This document shows, piece after piece, positions 35,628-43,502 of a DNA stretch of 64,000 bases (its first letter is position 1; each line of letters starts with the position of its first letter). The stretch is from contig NZ_FSRQ01000001.1 of assembly GCF_900143185.1 (NCBI RefSeq), positions 1,364,001-1,428,000 of the forward strand, read 5' to 3'. The position numbers and the translations under genes were made by a program. The notes beneath the pieces are model-generated. The model made no database searches. It had not been told where the DNA came from and saw nothing but the letters and a program-made list of their open reading frames with translations. Origin of the DNA: Chryseobacterium scophthalmum (GTDB lineage Bacteria > Bacteroidota > Bacteroidia > Flavobacteriales > Weeksellaceae).

Positions 35628-36116
35628 TTATAAATAATCTAATACCTTTTTCCAATCCTCAAATTTTCTTTCAAAAGAAATCGTGTGAAGAGGGCTTGTA
35701 GAAGGCAATAAATGTATTGGGATTCTAAAGTTTTTGCCTAATAACTTCTGTAGATTTTTATACGACTTTCCACCGTTACAGAAAACAGCTTTTATATTTG
35801 GATAATTTTCTAACAGTTTTTCAATCTGATTAGCTTCTTCATTTTTAATTTCAGAATCAAGGCTTCCTTTTCTTTCGCAGGAATCGATAACATCCCAAAT
35901 TGCAATGTGATTTTTCTTTAAAATATTAATTCGCACGGAATAATCTTCTGTAAATTCTTCGCTAAACAATTCAAAAATAATTTTCCAGAATTTGTTTTGT
36001 GGATGAGCGTAATACTGTTGTTTCTCAAGAGATTTCACACCTGGAATTGAGCCTAAAATTAAAATTTTAGATTTTTCATCGATAAATGGTCGAAATGATG
36101 AGATTCGGTTTTGCAT
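35628..36116 (-). CDS. DNA-deoxyinosine glycosylase, uracil-DNA glycosylase superfamily
   Basis: A 162-residue protein of the UDG fold, most like the TIGR04274 hypoxanthine-DNA glycosylase group. The N-terminus SKILILGSIPGVKSLEKQQYYAHPQNKFWKI (two parts: ILILGSIPGVKSLEK and QQYYAHPQNKFWK) carries the GSxPG motif and the conserved N-x-FW. IAIWDVIDSCERKGSLDSEI and the C-terminal LLPSTSPLHT complete the pattern. It would remove deaminated adenine from DNA. Confidence 0.88.
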   Translation of the reverse strand: MQNRISSFRPFIDEKSKILILGSIPGVKSLEKQQYYAHPQNKFWKIIFELFSEEFTEDYSVRINILKKNHIAIWDVIDSCERKGSLDSEIKNEEANQIEKLLENYPNIKAVFCNGGKSYKNLQKLLGKNFRIPIHLLPSTSPLHTISFERKFEDWKKVLDYL

Positions 36117-36167
36117 GATTCAAATATATAAATTTTGACTAAAGCCTTGAGGGTATCTAAAAACAAA

Positions 36168-36285
36168 AAGCGGGCTAAAGCCCGCTTCTATTGATATTTT
36201 ATAAAGTATTATAAATATTGAGAATATTAAAAACCACCCCGTCTAAATTTTCTTTGAAAATTTATCCACCCCTCCAAAGGAGGGG
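36168..36285. repeat. Two intergenic palindromes
   Basis: AAGCGGGCT-AA-AGCCCGCTT (36168-36187) is a perfect 9-bp hairpin. CCCCTCC-AAA-GGAGGGG (36269-36285) is a second. Between them CACCCCGTCTAAATTTTC and its neighbour AAAATTTATCCACCCC look like partial repeats. These resemble dispersed palindromes of the group and may also end the S9 peptidase transcript. Confidence 0.6.
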
Positions 36286-36305
36286 AATTAGAGTGAAAAT
36301 ATTTT

Positions 36306-38300
36306 CTACAAAGTTTCTTTCAGCCAATCAAAAAATTCTCTCTGCCAAACTAAACCGTTTTGTGGATGAAGAACCCAGTGGTTTTCGTTCGGAAAATATA
36401 CTAATTTAGATTTTAAGCCTCTTAACTTTGCAGATTGAAAGGCTTCCTGACCTTGCTCGTAAGGTACTCTAAAATCAATTCCGCCCTGAATAATCATAAT
36501 TGGTTTATTCCATTTTTCTACAAAATTGCTTGGATTAAATTCTGTATATGCTTTTGGGAGAGGCTTTTCCCAAGGCGAACCAAGATCCCAGTTTGCGAAC
36601 CAAAGCTCTTCTGTTGTTAAATACCAAGATTTCATATCAAATAATCCGTCGTGAGCGATGAATGTTTTGAATCTGTTTTCGTGAATTCCAGCCAACATAA
36701 ATACGCTGTATCCTCCGTAACTTGCTCCTACAGCTGCAACTCTTTCACCATCTACATAAGGTAAAGTTTTAGCATAATCTGTTGCTGCCAAATAGTCTCT
36801 CATCGGTTGTCCACCCCAATCTCTTGAGATTTCTTCGTTCCATTTGGTTCCCCAACCCGGCATTCCGCGACGGTTTGGTGCAACAACAATGTAACCGTTT
36901 GCTGCCATTAATGCAAAATTCCATCTTGTACTGAAAAATTGAGTTAATCCAGATTGTGGACCTCCCTGACAATACAATAAAGTTGGATATTTTTTATTCG
37001 GATCAAAATTTGGTGGGTAATGAAACCACACTCCCATTTCTTTTCCGTCTGAAGTTTTCACCATTTTCAATTCAGATTTCCCTTGTGCCAATTTTGCATA
37101 AGTATCTTTATTGACATCTGTAACCTGACTTAATTCTCCATTTTTAAGATTTACAGAAAACAGTTCTGCTCCATGATTGATATCCGTTTTTGAAACTAAA
37201 AGAGATTTTTTTCCTTCTGCAAAAATATCATTTACATCAAAATTCCCTTTTGTAATCTGACTTACTTTTGCATTTTTAAGATCTACAGAAAATAACTGAA
37301 CAGTTCCACGAAACGCTGCATTAAAAAAGATACTTTTAGAATCGCTGCTCCAGAAAGTTGTTCCGGTTACGCTTTCATCCCAGTTTCCTGTCATATTGCT
37401 TTTTGCACCGGTTTTCCAGTCCATTAGCACAATATCATTTTTATCGGCTTCGTATCCTTCGTGTTCCATACTTTGCCACAACAACCATTTTCCATCTGGT
37501 GAAAATTTTGGATTAACATCATAACCCATCATTCCTTCTGTTAAATTTTTTGTTGTTGCTGAAGCTAAATCGTAAGCAAAAATATCGGTGTTTGTACTTG
37601 TAGAATATTCTTTGCCACTTTTAGGTTTGGTAACATATAAAAGCTTTGAAGAATCTGGGCTAAAGACGAAATCTTCTGCTCCACCGAAAGGTCTTTGTGG
37701 AGAATCCCATGTTTTTCCTTCCAATAAATCCTTAGCAGAATCTACACTTGAAGAAGTATTAACCACAAAAACGTGATTGTATTTTCCTTCATTAAAATAA
37801 TCCCAGTGTCTGTGATTCAGATCTGTATAAACCTGTGCGGTCGTTTTTGGAGTATCTGCATATTTATCTTTCCCCATTAGTTTTTCAACCAAAACCTGTT
37901 TGCTGAAAGCAATTTTCTTTCCATCCGGAGAAATAACGATGTTATCTGCTTCACCGATGGTGTAAAATTCTGTCCAGGTTTTTCCGCTGTCTTTTGAAAG
38001 ATAAATCTTATCACCTTCCTGAGCGTAAAGTCCGTTTTTATCCCACTGAACTAAAGCTTTTTTACCTAAATCAATTTTAGAAGACTGATTATTGATGACA
38101 TTCAGGAAATAGTTTTCGTTTTTTGTTTTTTCAGTTTTCAGATCAACCTGTCCGACTTTATAGATCAGCGATGATTGATCGGGTGAAACAGCCTGCACTC
38201 CTACTTTTTTCAAAGTCCAAAGAATTTCAGGTGTCATGAGTTGTTGTGCATTCATTAAGAAAGGCGCTGCCAAAGCGAGCAGACTGTACTTAAGTTTCAT
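36306..38300 (-). CDS. Secreted S9 family prolyl oligopeptidase/dipeptidyl aminopeptidase-type serine peptidase
   Basis: A 664-residue exported peptidase with signal peptide (LLALAAPFLMNAQ). A beta-propeller spans about 30-390 (FSPDGKWLLWQS, WSSDSKSIFFNA). The alpha/beta-hydrolase domain follows, with Ser527 in GASYGGYS, Asp609 in GGIDFRVPYEQ and His641 in ENHWVLHP. LLYCQGGPQSGLTQFFS supplies the oxyanion region. It should cut short peptides in the periplasm. It is a single gene followed by palindromes at 36168-36285. Confidence 0.95.
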   Translation of the reverse strand: MKLKYSLLALAAPFLMNAQQLMTPEILWTLKKVGVQAVSPDQSSLIYKVGQVDLKTEKTKNENYFLNVINNQSSKIDLGKKALVQWDKNGLYAQEGDKIYLSKDSGKTWTEFYTIGEADNIVISPDGKKIAFSKQVLVEKLMGKDKYADTPKTTAQVYTDLNHRHWDYFNEGKYNHVFVVNTSSSVDSAKDLLEGKTWDSPQRPFGGAEDFVFSPDSSKLLYVTKPKSGKEYSTSTNTDIFAYDLASATTKNLTEGMMGYDVNPKFSPDGKWLLWQSMEHEGYEADKNDIVLMDWKTGAKSNMTGNWDESVTGTTFWSSDSKSIFFNAAFRGTVQLFSVDLKNAKVSQITKGNFDVNDIFAEGKKSLLVSKTDINHGAELFSVNLKNGELSQVTDVNKDTYAKLAQGKSELKMVKTSDGKEMGVWFHYPPNFDPNKKYPTLLYCQGGPQSGLTQFFSTRWNFALMAANGYIVVAPNRRGMPGWGTKWNEEISRDWGGQPMRDYLAATDYAKTLPYVDGERVAAVGASYGGYSVFMLAGIHENRFKTFIAHDGLFDMKSWYLTTEELWFANWDLGSPWEKPLPKAYTEFNPSNFVEKWNKPIMIIQGGIDFRVPYEQGQEAFQSAKLRGLKSKLVYFPNENHWVLHPQNGLVWQREFFDWLKETL

Positions 38301-38614
38301 ATTCTGTACTATTTTTATGAACTTTCTGGATTTTGAAATCTCCTCGGTTCTTTTATTATTCTAAGATTGCCAAAGTTAATATTTAAAATAAAAAGAAGCG
38401 AAAAAATTAGAAGAATAAGTTTTGAATCTTTTCGAATTGTATTTCTCTTCATTATCATTAATTAAGAATTACATTAATTTCCAAGCTCGTTTTCAATTAA
38501 AAAACAGATACAAAATTTGTAAAAGCTACAAATACTTTTACAAACATGTATTTTTACGATTATCAATATCGTGCTATGACAAAATATTATTAACCTTAAA
38601 ATAAATACAAAACC
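38301..38614. other. Intergenic region between divergent S9 peptidase and reductase pseudogene
   Basis: About 310 A+T-rich bases. They must hold both promoters. A 60-codon frame inside has no credible codon use, and I see no repeat or strong hairpin. Confidence 0.4.
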
Positions 38615-39239
38615 ATGCGAAAAGTGTCTCTTTTTATTGCTACAAGCTTAGACGGTTATATTGCTAAACCAAATGATGATCTCAGTTTCCTGAAAACCGT
38701 AGAAAAAGAAGGCGAAGATTATGGTTATACAGAATTAATTTACAGAAACCATTGATACCTTAATTATCGGAAGAAAAACTTATGATTATGTGCTTAAAGA
38801 AATAGGGCCATCTCATTATGATAACGGAAAAAGAGATGTCTACGTGATTACAAGGACTGAAAGACCCAATGTGGGAAGAACTACTTTTTACACAGGAAAC
38901 CTGACTGATTTGGTGAAACAACTACAATCTGAAAAAGGAAAAAATATTTATTGTGACGGAGGATCAGAAATAATAAACGAACTATTGAAGAACGACTTAG
39001 TTGACGAGTTTATAATTTCTGTTGTTCCTGTTTTATTAGGCGATGGAACCAGGCTTTTTAAAGACGGAAGACCAGAACAAGAGCTTCAGTTTGTTAGTGT
39101 AAAAACATACGAAACGGGACTGACTCAGCTTTATTATAAAAGAAAATCTGAACGATGGACTATAAATTGGAAAAAATACTCTTCTAAACACACAAATCCC
39201 CGCTATCAATTTTGCGGGGATTTGTATTTTAACTTATAA
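38615..39239 (+). pseudogene. Dihydrofolate-reductase-like (RibD C-terminal) protein, frameshifted
   Basis: The frame from ATG 38615 gives RKVSLFIATSLDGYIAKPND, a clear DHFR/RibD-C start, but meets TGA at 38753-38755. Just after the ATTTAC at 38738-38743 the next frame continues with ETIDTLIIGRKTYDYVL, then NIYCDGGSEIINELL, LVDEFIISVVPVLLGDGTRLF and TGLTQLYYKRK. Removing one T at 38739-38741 would restore one reading. Near the end, the frame runs past the usual YYKRK end into the terminator, so a second small change may have removed the normal stop. It is either a broken gene or a sequencing error. Confidence 0.88.
39192..39224. terminator. Terminator between the reductase pseudogene and the acidic protein
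   Basis: ACAAATCCCCGC and GCGGGGATTTGT form a 12-bp stem with a short loop, followed by ATTTT on the plus strand. The reading frame of the pseudogene crosses it, which supports the view that the original stop was earlier. Confidence 0.8.
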
Positions 39240-39528
39240 TATCGTCATTCTCTTCCTCATGATCATCTTCATTGTCGCTTCTGCTGTAGAGATTATTTTC
39301 TTCATCAGGAAGCTGGTCGGTGATTTGTTCGAAATTATCATCATCTTCAGCTCCCGGAATATCTAAACCATAAGGCATTCCGTCGTTGACGTGACCGGGA
39401 TTGATGATAGGATTTCCGTCTCCATCCAAAGGAATGTGTTTTTCTTTGTTGAAGATATCTTCACTTGGTTTGTAATCCATCTCCTCCAGTTTTCTGTCTT
39501 GTTCGTTTTTGTTATCTTCAGCTATCAT
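39229..39528 (-). CDS. Small acidic hypothetical protein
   Basis: A 99-residue soluble protein rich in Asp and Glu (LDIPGAEDDDNFEQITDQL, NEDDHEEENDDIIS), with DGDGNPIINPGHVNDGMPYG in the middle. No signal peptide or membrane segment. It looks mostly disordered. Its stop codon overlaps the extended end of the pseudogene by 11 bases. I recognise no function. Confidence 0.75.
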   Translation of the reverse strand: MIAEDNKNEQDRKLEEMDYKPSEDIFNKEKHIPLDGDGNPIINPGHVNDGMPYGLDIPGAEDDDNFEQITDQLPDEENNLYSRSDNEDDHEEENDDIIS

Positions 39529-39687
39529 AATATTTATTTTAGTGTTACTAAAGAATAGACAAAAATGAGTCCATTTTTTAAAGAGCCAAGGAAAAAGTTG
39601 AAAGAATCAAGTTGAAAATTGTACCCTTTTTTTCAAAATTTCCCAAATCGAAATCAAATTCCAAATTTCAAACCTTAAATCTCAAAT

Positions 39688-40656
39688 TTAATACACTTCC
39701 GGATTTGCAATGTGCGGCATTTTCTCTCCTTTAGAAAAAGCAATAATATTTTCTGCCGCTAATCTTGCCATTCCGTTTCTGGCTTCGATCGTTGCCGAAC
39801 CGATATGTGGAAGAACGCACACATTCGACAACTGTAAAATTGGGTCATTATCTTCAATAGGTTCAGGATTCGTAACATCTAAACCAGCTCCCCAAATTTG
39901 TCCGGAAACCAAAGCTTGATACAGATCTTTCTGATTATGAAAACCTCCTCTTGCTGTATTCACAAAAATGGCATTTTTTTTCATCCGTCCAAAAATTGAG
40001 GCATTGAAAAGATTGCTTTGTTCAGGTTTAAAATTTGCATGAATACTCAAAACATCCGATTGCTCGATCAATTCATCGAAAGAAACATATTTTGCATCAA
40101 GTTGCTTTTCGACTTCTTCATTATGATTTCTGTTATGATAAATAATATTCATCCCGAAAGCTTTTTTGCATTTTTCAGCCATTTCAAAACCGATTCTGCC
40201 TAAACCGAAAACGCCCAACGTTTTACCGTACAATTCCTGACCAAGCTCATAAAGTGGATCAAAATTTCCCCAATTTCCATCTTTTACTTTTTGAAAATAA
40301 AAACTCGCTCTTCTGGAAACCGATTGCATCAATAAAAATGCAACATCTGAAGTCGCCCGACTCAAAACATCTGGCGTATTTCCTATCGGAATATTTCTTT
40401 TACTGGCTTCTTTAATATCAACATGATCAAAACCTACACTGAACAAAGCAATGGCTTTTACATTAGGACATTGCTCGAAAAATTCCTGATCAAATGCATT
40501 GGCTCCAACATTTAAAATGGCGTCTGTATTTTTACAGTATTGCAGCCATTCTTCACGTGACAAATCATCATTTTCCGGGATTGTAACTTCCAAACCTGCT
40601 TCCTGCAGCATTGTAATTCCTGTTTCGGGAATTCTTTTGTTTATAAAAACTTTCAT
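39688..40656 (-). CDS. D-isomer-specific 2-hydroxyacid dehydrogenase
   Basis: A 322-residue NAD(P)-dependent enzyme of the glyoxylate/hydroxypyruvate reductase type. The cofactor-binding domain starts KTLGVFGLGRIGFEMAEKC; the catalytic Arg is in FVNTARGGFHN, the Glu is in the LDVTNPEPIED segment, and the catalytic His is in CVLPHIGSATIEAR. Normal length. Cytoplasmic. The precise 2-keto acid is not fixed by sequence. It is separated from the upstream DUF1801 gene by a terminator at 40679-40706. Confidence 0.92.
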   Translation of the reverse strand: MKVFINKRIPETGITMLQEAGLEVTIPENDDLSREEWLQYCKNTDAILNVGANAFDQEFFEQCPNVKAIALFSVGFDHVDIKEASKRNIPIGNTPDVLSRATSDVAFLLMQSVSRRASFYFQKVKDGNWGNFDPLYELGQELYGKTLGVFGLGRIGFEMAEKCKKAFGMNIIYHNRNHNEEVEKQLDAKYVSFDELIEQSDVLSIHANFKPEQSNLFNASIFGRMKKNAIFVNTARGGFHNQKDLYQALVSGQIWGAGLDVTNPEPIEDNDPILQLSNVCVLPHIGSATIEARNGMARLAAENIIAFSKGEKMPHIANPEVY

Positions 40657-40678
40657 TATTTATTTTTTAGACAAATAA

Positions 40679-40706
40679 AAACCTCACTACTTTTACAAGT
40701 GAGGTT
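40679..40706 (-). terminator. Terminator downstream of the DUF1801 gene
   Basis: AACCTCACT and AGTGAGGTT pair around a short loop. On the minus strand a TTTTATTT run follows. It is 95 bases beyond the stop codon at 40801. Confidence 0.65.
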
Positions 40707-40800
40707 CTCATTAATTATTATTGACTTATTTTTTTTGATTTCATTCAAATTAAAGTCCAATTTTCATTCCGAAAAATCTCAGATTAATATTTTAAACAAA

Positions 40801-41196
40801 TTATTTCAATCTGATTAATTCTCCTTTCCTTTTTACAATATTTTTATAATCCCATTGAATTTCCGCAGATTTTTTAAGCCAACGTAAAATATCAGTTTCA
40901 TTAATTTCGTTCACATTATTATAAAATACAGAGGCATCCTGAAATTTTTCACCTTCTACATTCAATTGTTCTTCATTAAAAGATTTTCCACTCCAAAACA
41001 TTAGGCGAATTCCTTTTTTCTGTTTGCTGTAACCTACAATTGGATTTCCTTCTAAAAACCAAACCGGATGAGCGTGCCAGATTTTATTCTCAGCATCATT
41101 CAGTCCAGAATCAATCAATTGAGAAAGTTTTATGCAAATTTCTTTGTCTGAATCTGATTGCCTTTCGTTATAATCAAAAATATCAGGATTGATCAT
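40801..41196 (-). CDS. DUF1801 domain protein
   Basis: A 131-residue cytoplasmic protein of the YdhG/DUF1801 type: ENKIWHAHPVWFLEGNPIVGY and GIRLMFWSGKSF are the characteristic stretches. The function of the family is not established. It follows a small membrane gene by 28 bases and may be co-transcribed with it and pcm. Confidence 0.85.
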   Translation of the reverse strand: MINPDIFDYNERQSDSDKEICIKLSQLIDSGLNDAENKIWHAHPVWFLEGNPIVGYSKQKKGIRLMFWSGKSFNEEQLNVEGEKFQDASVFYNNVNEINETDILRWLKKSAEIQWDYKNIVKRKGELIRLK

Positions 41197-41224
41197 GTCA
41201 TTTGGGTTAAAAATTTGGTTGCGT

Positions 41225-41506
41225 TTAAACTACTTTAAAATTAATGTAAATAATCCAAATTATTAGAACAGCAAGATGTACAATAGTTGAAAGTTTTGTT
41301 TCTTTCTTCATCACAAATGCTTTTACTCCATTAATAATCAACAAAATGACATTCAGTATTATAAAAATAAAAACTGATAAAACATCTAAATTTGGTGTAC
41401 ATGGTCCGGATTTGAATTTCCCTGAAATATTTATTAAAACGATTATCAATATTGCTATTATATAAAATACGATTGATTTTAGTGCATTCTTTTTTTCTTG
41501 ACTCAT
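41225..41506 (-). CDS. Small membrane protein
   Basis: A 93-residue protein with three hydrophobic segments: IVFYIIAILIIVLINI, LSVFIFIILNVILLIING and IVHLAVLIIWIIYINF. It lies between pcm and the DUF1801 gene in the same direction, with short gaps (35 and 28 bases). I do not recognise a family. Confidence 0.7.
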   Translation of the reverse strand: MSQEKKNALKSIVFYIIAILIIVLINISGKFKSGPCTPNLDVLSVFIFIILNVILLIINGVKAFVMKKETKLSTIVHLAVLIIWIIYINFKVV

Positions 41507-41541
41507 AATATATTTACAGGTTACGAGAATTAATCTTCAGC

Positions 41542-42195
41542 TTACTGATTCGTATTATTCAACATCGGTACAAATTTATAAGCTCCAAATTCTTCTTTTT
41601 CAATTTCTGTCGGAGAAATTTTTGTAAATCGGTATAAAACCTGTTGATCGGTCGGTCCCAAAGGAATGACCATTTTTCCACCTACTTTTAATTGCTTCAA
41701 TAATTCTGTCGGTAAAACAGCAGCTCCACAAGTCACGATAATTTTATCGAAAGGGGCAAAAGTAGGAAGTCCGGCAAAGCCATCACCAAAACTTTGAAAC
41801 TTGGGATACAAATGCATTTCACGTAGTTTCTTTTTAGAAAAATCGAAAAGATCTTTCTGTCTTTCAACCGTATAAACTAAAGCTTTCATTGCTAATAAAA
41901 CAGCAGTTTGGTAACCACAACCCGTTCCTATTTCAAGCACTTTTTCTCCTGGTTTCACCTGCAAAAGTTCAGACTGTTCTGCTACTGTTGAAGGATGAGA
42001 AATCGTCTGATGCGCCAATATCGGGAAAGCACGGTCTTCGTACGCAAAATCTTCAAAAATACTTTCAATAAAAAGATGTCTTGGTACTTCAGTTATTGCA
42101 GAAAGTACATTCTCATCCGAAATCCCAATCTTGTGTCTGAGATATTCAACCAAATTTTTTCTTTTCCCTTTATGTACAAACGAATCATGCATCAT
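41542..42195 (-). CDS. pcm: Protein-L-isoaspartate O-methyltransferase
   Basis: SAM-dependent repair methyltransferase of damaged Asp/Asn residues, 217 residues from the ATG ATG at 42190-42195. HQTISHPSTVAEQSELL and the SAM motif EKVLEIGTGCGYQTAVL are clear. GFAGLPTFAPFDKIIVTCGAAVLP and LGPTDQQVLYRFTK complete the family pattern. Cytoplasmic. It is divergent from the Gfo/Idh/MocA gene. Confidence 0.95.
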   Translation of the reverse strand: MMHDSFVHKGKRKNLVEYLRHKIGISDENVLSAITEVPRHLFIESIFEDFAYEDRAFPILAHQTISHPSTVAEQSELLQVKPGEKVLEIGTGCGYQTAVLLAMKALVYTVERQKDLFDFSKKKLREMHLYPKFQSFGDGFAGLPTFAPFDKIIVTCGAAVLPTELLKQLKVGGKMVIPLGPTDQQVLYRFTKISPTEIEKEEFGAYKFVPMLNNTNQ

Positions 42196-42314
42196 CAACA
42201 GTTATTAGATAGTGTAGCTACAAAAGTAAAAAAACAATCAATACTTATCAACCTAAAACCTATCATCTATTTCCTAATACCTAAAATTATTATCTTTACA
42301 AAAATTACAACGCT

Positions 42315-43277
42315 ATGTTAAAAGCAGGTTTGGTAGGCGCCGGACATTTGGGAAAAATACATTTAAGACTTCTTAATCAGTCTGATAAATACGATTTCGT
42401 AGGCTTCCACGATAAAGATGTAGAAAACGGAAGAAAGCTAGAAGCTGAATTCGGATATAAATATTTTGAAAATTTTGATGAATTATTAGATCAGATTGAA
42501 ATGTTGGATATTGTTACTCCAACACTTTATCATTACGATTACGCTCTGAAAGCTATCGAAAAAGGTCTTCATTTTTTCATTGAAAAACCTGTGACTCAAA
42601 CTTTGGAACAGGCTGAAGAAATCCTTTCAAAATGTCGTGAAAACGGCATCAAAGCACAGGTTGGTCACGTTGAAAGATACAATCCTGCATTTATTGGAGC
42701 AAAAGATTATATTCAGAATCCGATGTTTATAGAAATTCACCGTTTGGCAGAATTTAATCCGCGTGGAACTGATGTTTCTGTAGTATTAGACCTAATGATC
42801 CACGATCTTGATATTTTGTTGAGCGTTGTAAGATCAAAAGTAAAAAACATTCATGCAAGTGGCGTTTGTGTCGTAAGCAAAACTCCGGATATTACCAATG
42901 CAAGAATTGAATTTGAAAACGGTTGTGTTGCCAACTTGACGACATCAAGAATTTCTATGAAAGCGATGAGAAAAAGTCGTTTTTTCCAGAAAGACGCTTA
43001 TATTTCTGTTGATTTCTTAGAGAAAAAAGCTGAGGTAATCAGAATGAAAGATGCTCCTGAAAATCCTACTCCATTTGATATGATCATTGAAAATGCAGAA
43101 GGTGAGAAAAATCAGATCTTATTTGAATATCCAAATATTCAGGCGAATAATGCTATTTTGGATGAATTAAATTCTTTTGCAGATGCCATTTTAGAAGATA
43201 AAAATGTAGAAGTTTCTTTGGAAGACGGAACCGAAGCGTTGAAAGTAGCTTTAGAAATTATGAAATTGATCTCTTAA
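42315..43277 (+). CDS. Gfo/Idh/MocA family NAD(P)-dependent oxidoreductase
   Basis: A 320-residue sugar-dehydrogenase-like protein. The cofactor motif AGLVGAGHLGKIHL is at the N-terminus; HFFIEKPVTQTLEQAEEI contains the EKP motif and QVGHVERYNPAFIGA the GHxxR-type stretch, followed by LDLMIHDLDILLSV, the family's catalytic His/Asp region. The substrate is unknown. It stands alone and ends at a terminator (43338-43370). Confidence 0.92.
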   Translation: MLKAGLVGAGHLGKIHLRLLNQSDKYDFVGFHDKDVENGRKLEAEFGYKYFENFDELLDQIEMLDIVTPTLYHYDYALKAIEKGLHFFIEKPVTQTLEQAEEILSKCRENGIKAQVGHVERYNPAFIGAKDYIQNPMFIEIHRLAEFNPRGTDVSVVLDLMIHDLDILLSVVRSKVKNIHASGVCVVSKTPDITNARIEFENGCVANLTTSRISMKAMRKSRFFQKDAYISVDFLEKKAEVIRMKDAPENPTPFDMIIENAEGEKNQILFEYPNIQANNAILDELNSFADAILEDKNVEVSLEDGTEALKVALEIMKLIS

Positions 43278-43337
43278 TTTTTAATCAGATTACAATTTAC
43301 ATTTATCATTTTGATAATATAATTATAAAAACATTGC

Positions 43338-43370
43338 AAATCCCTTTTAGTTTCTGAAAGGGATTTTTTT
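43338..43370 (+). terminator. Terminator of the oxidoreductase gene
   Basis: AAATCCCTTT and AAAGGGATTT stem with a TAGTTTCTG loop, followed by a T run, 60 bases beyond the stop codon. Confidence 0.85.
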
Positions 43371-43502
43371 ATCACCAAGATTAAATTACAGACCTATTCT
43401 TTTCATTACATTATTCTGTAGATTCATTACATTTCAAAAAAAACAAGTTTTTACATCCGTTTATTCTTTAGAAATTTACACTCAAATAAATGACAATTGA
43501 TT

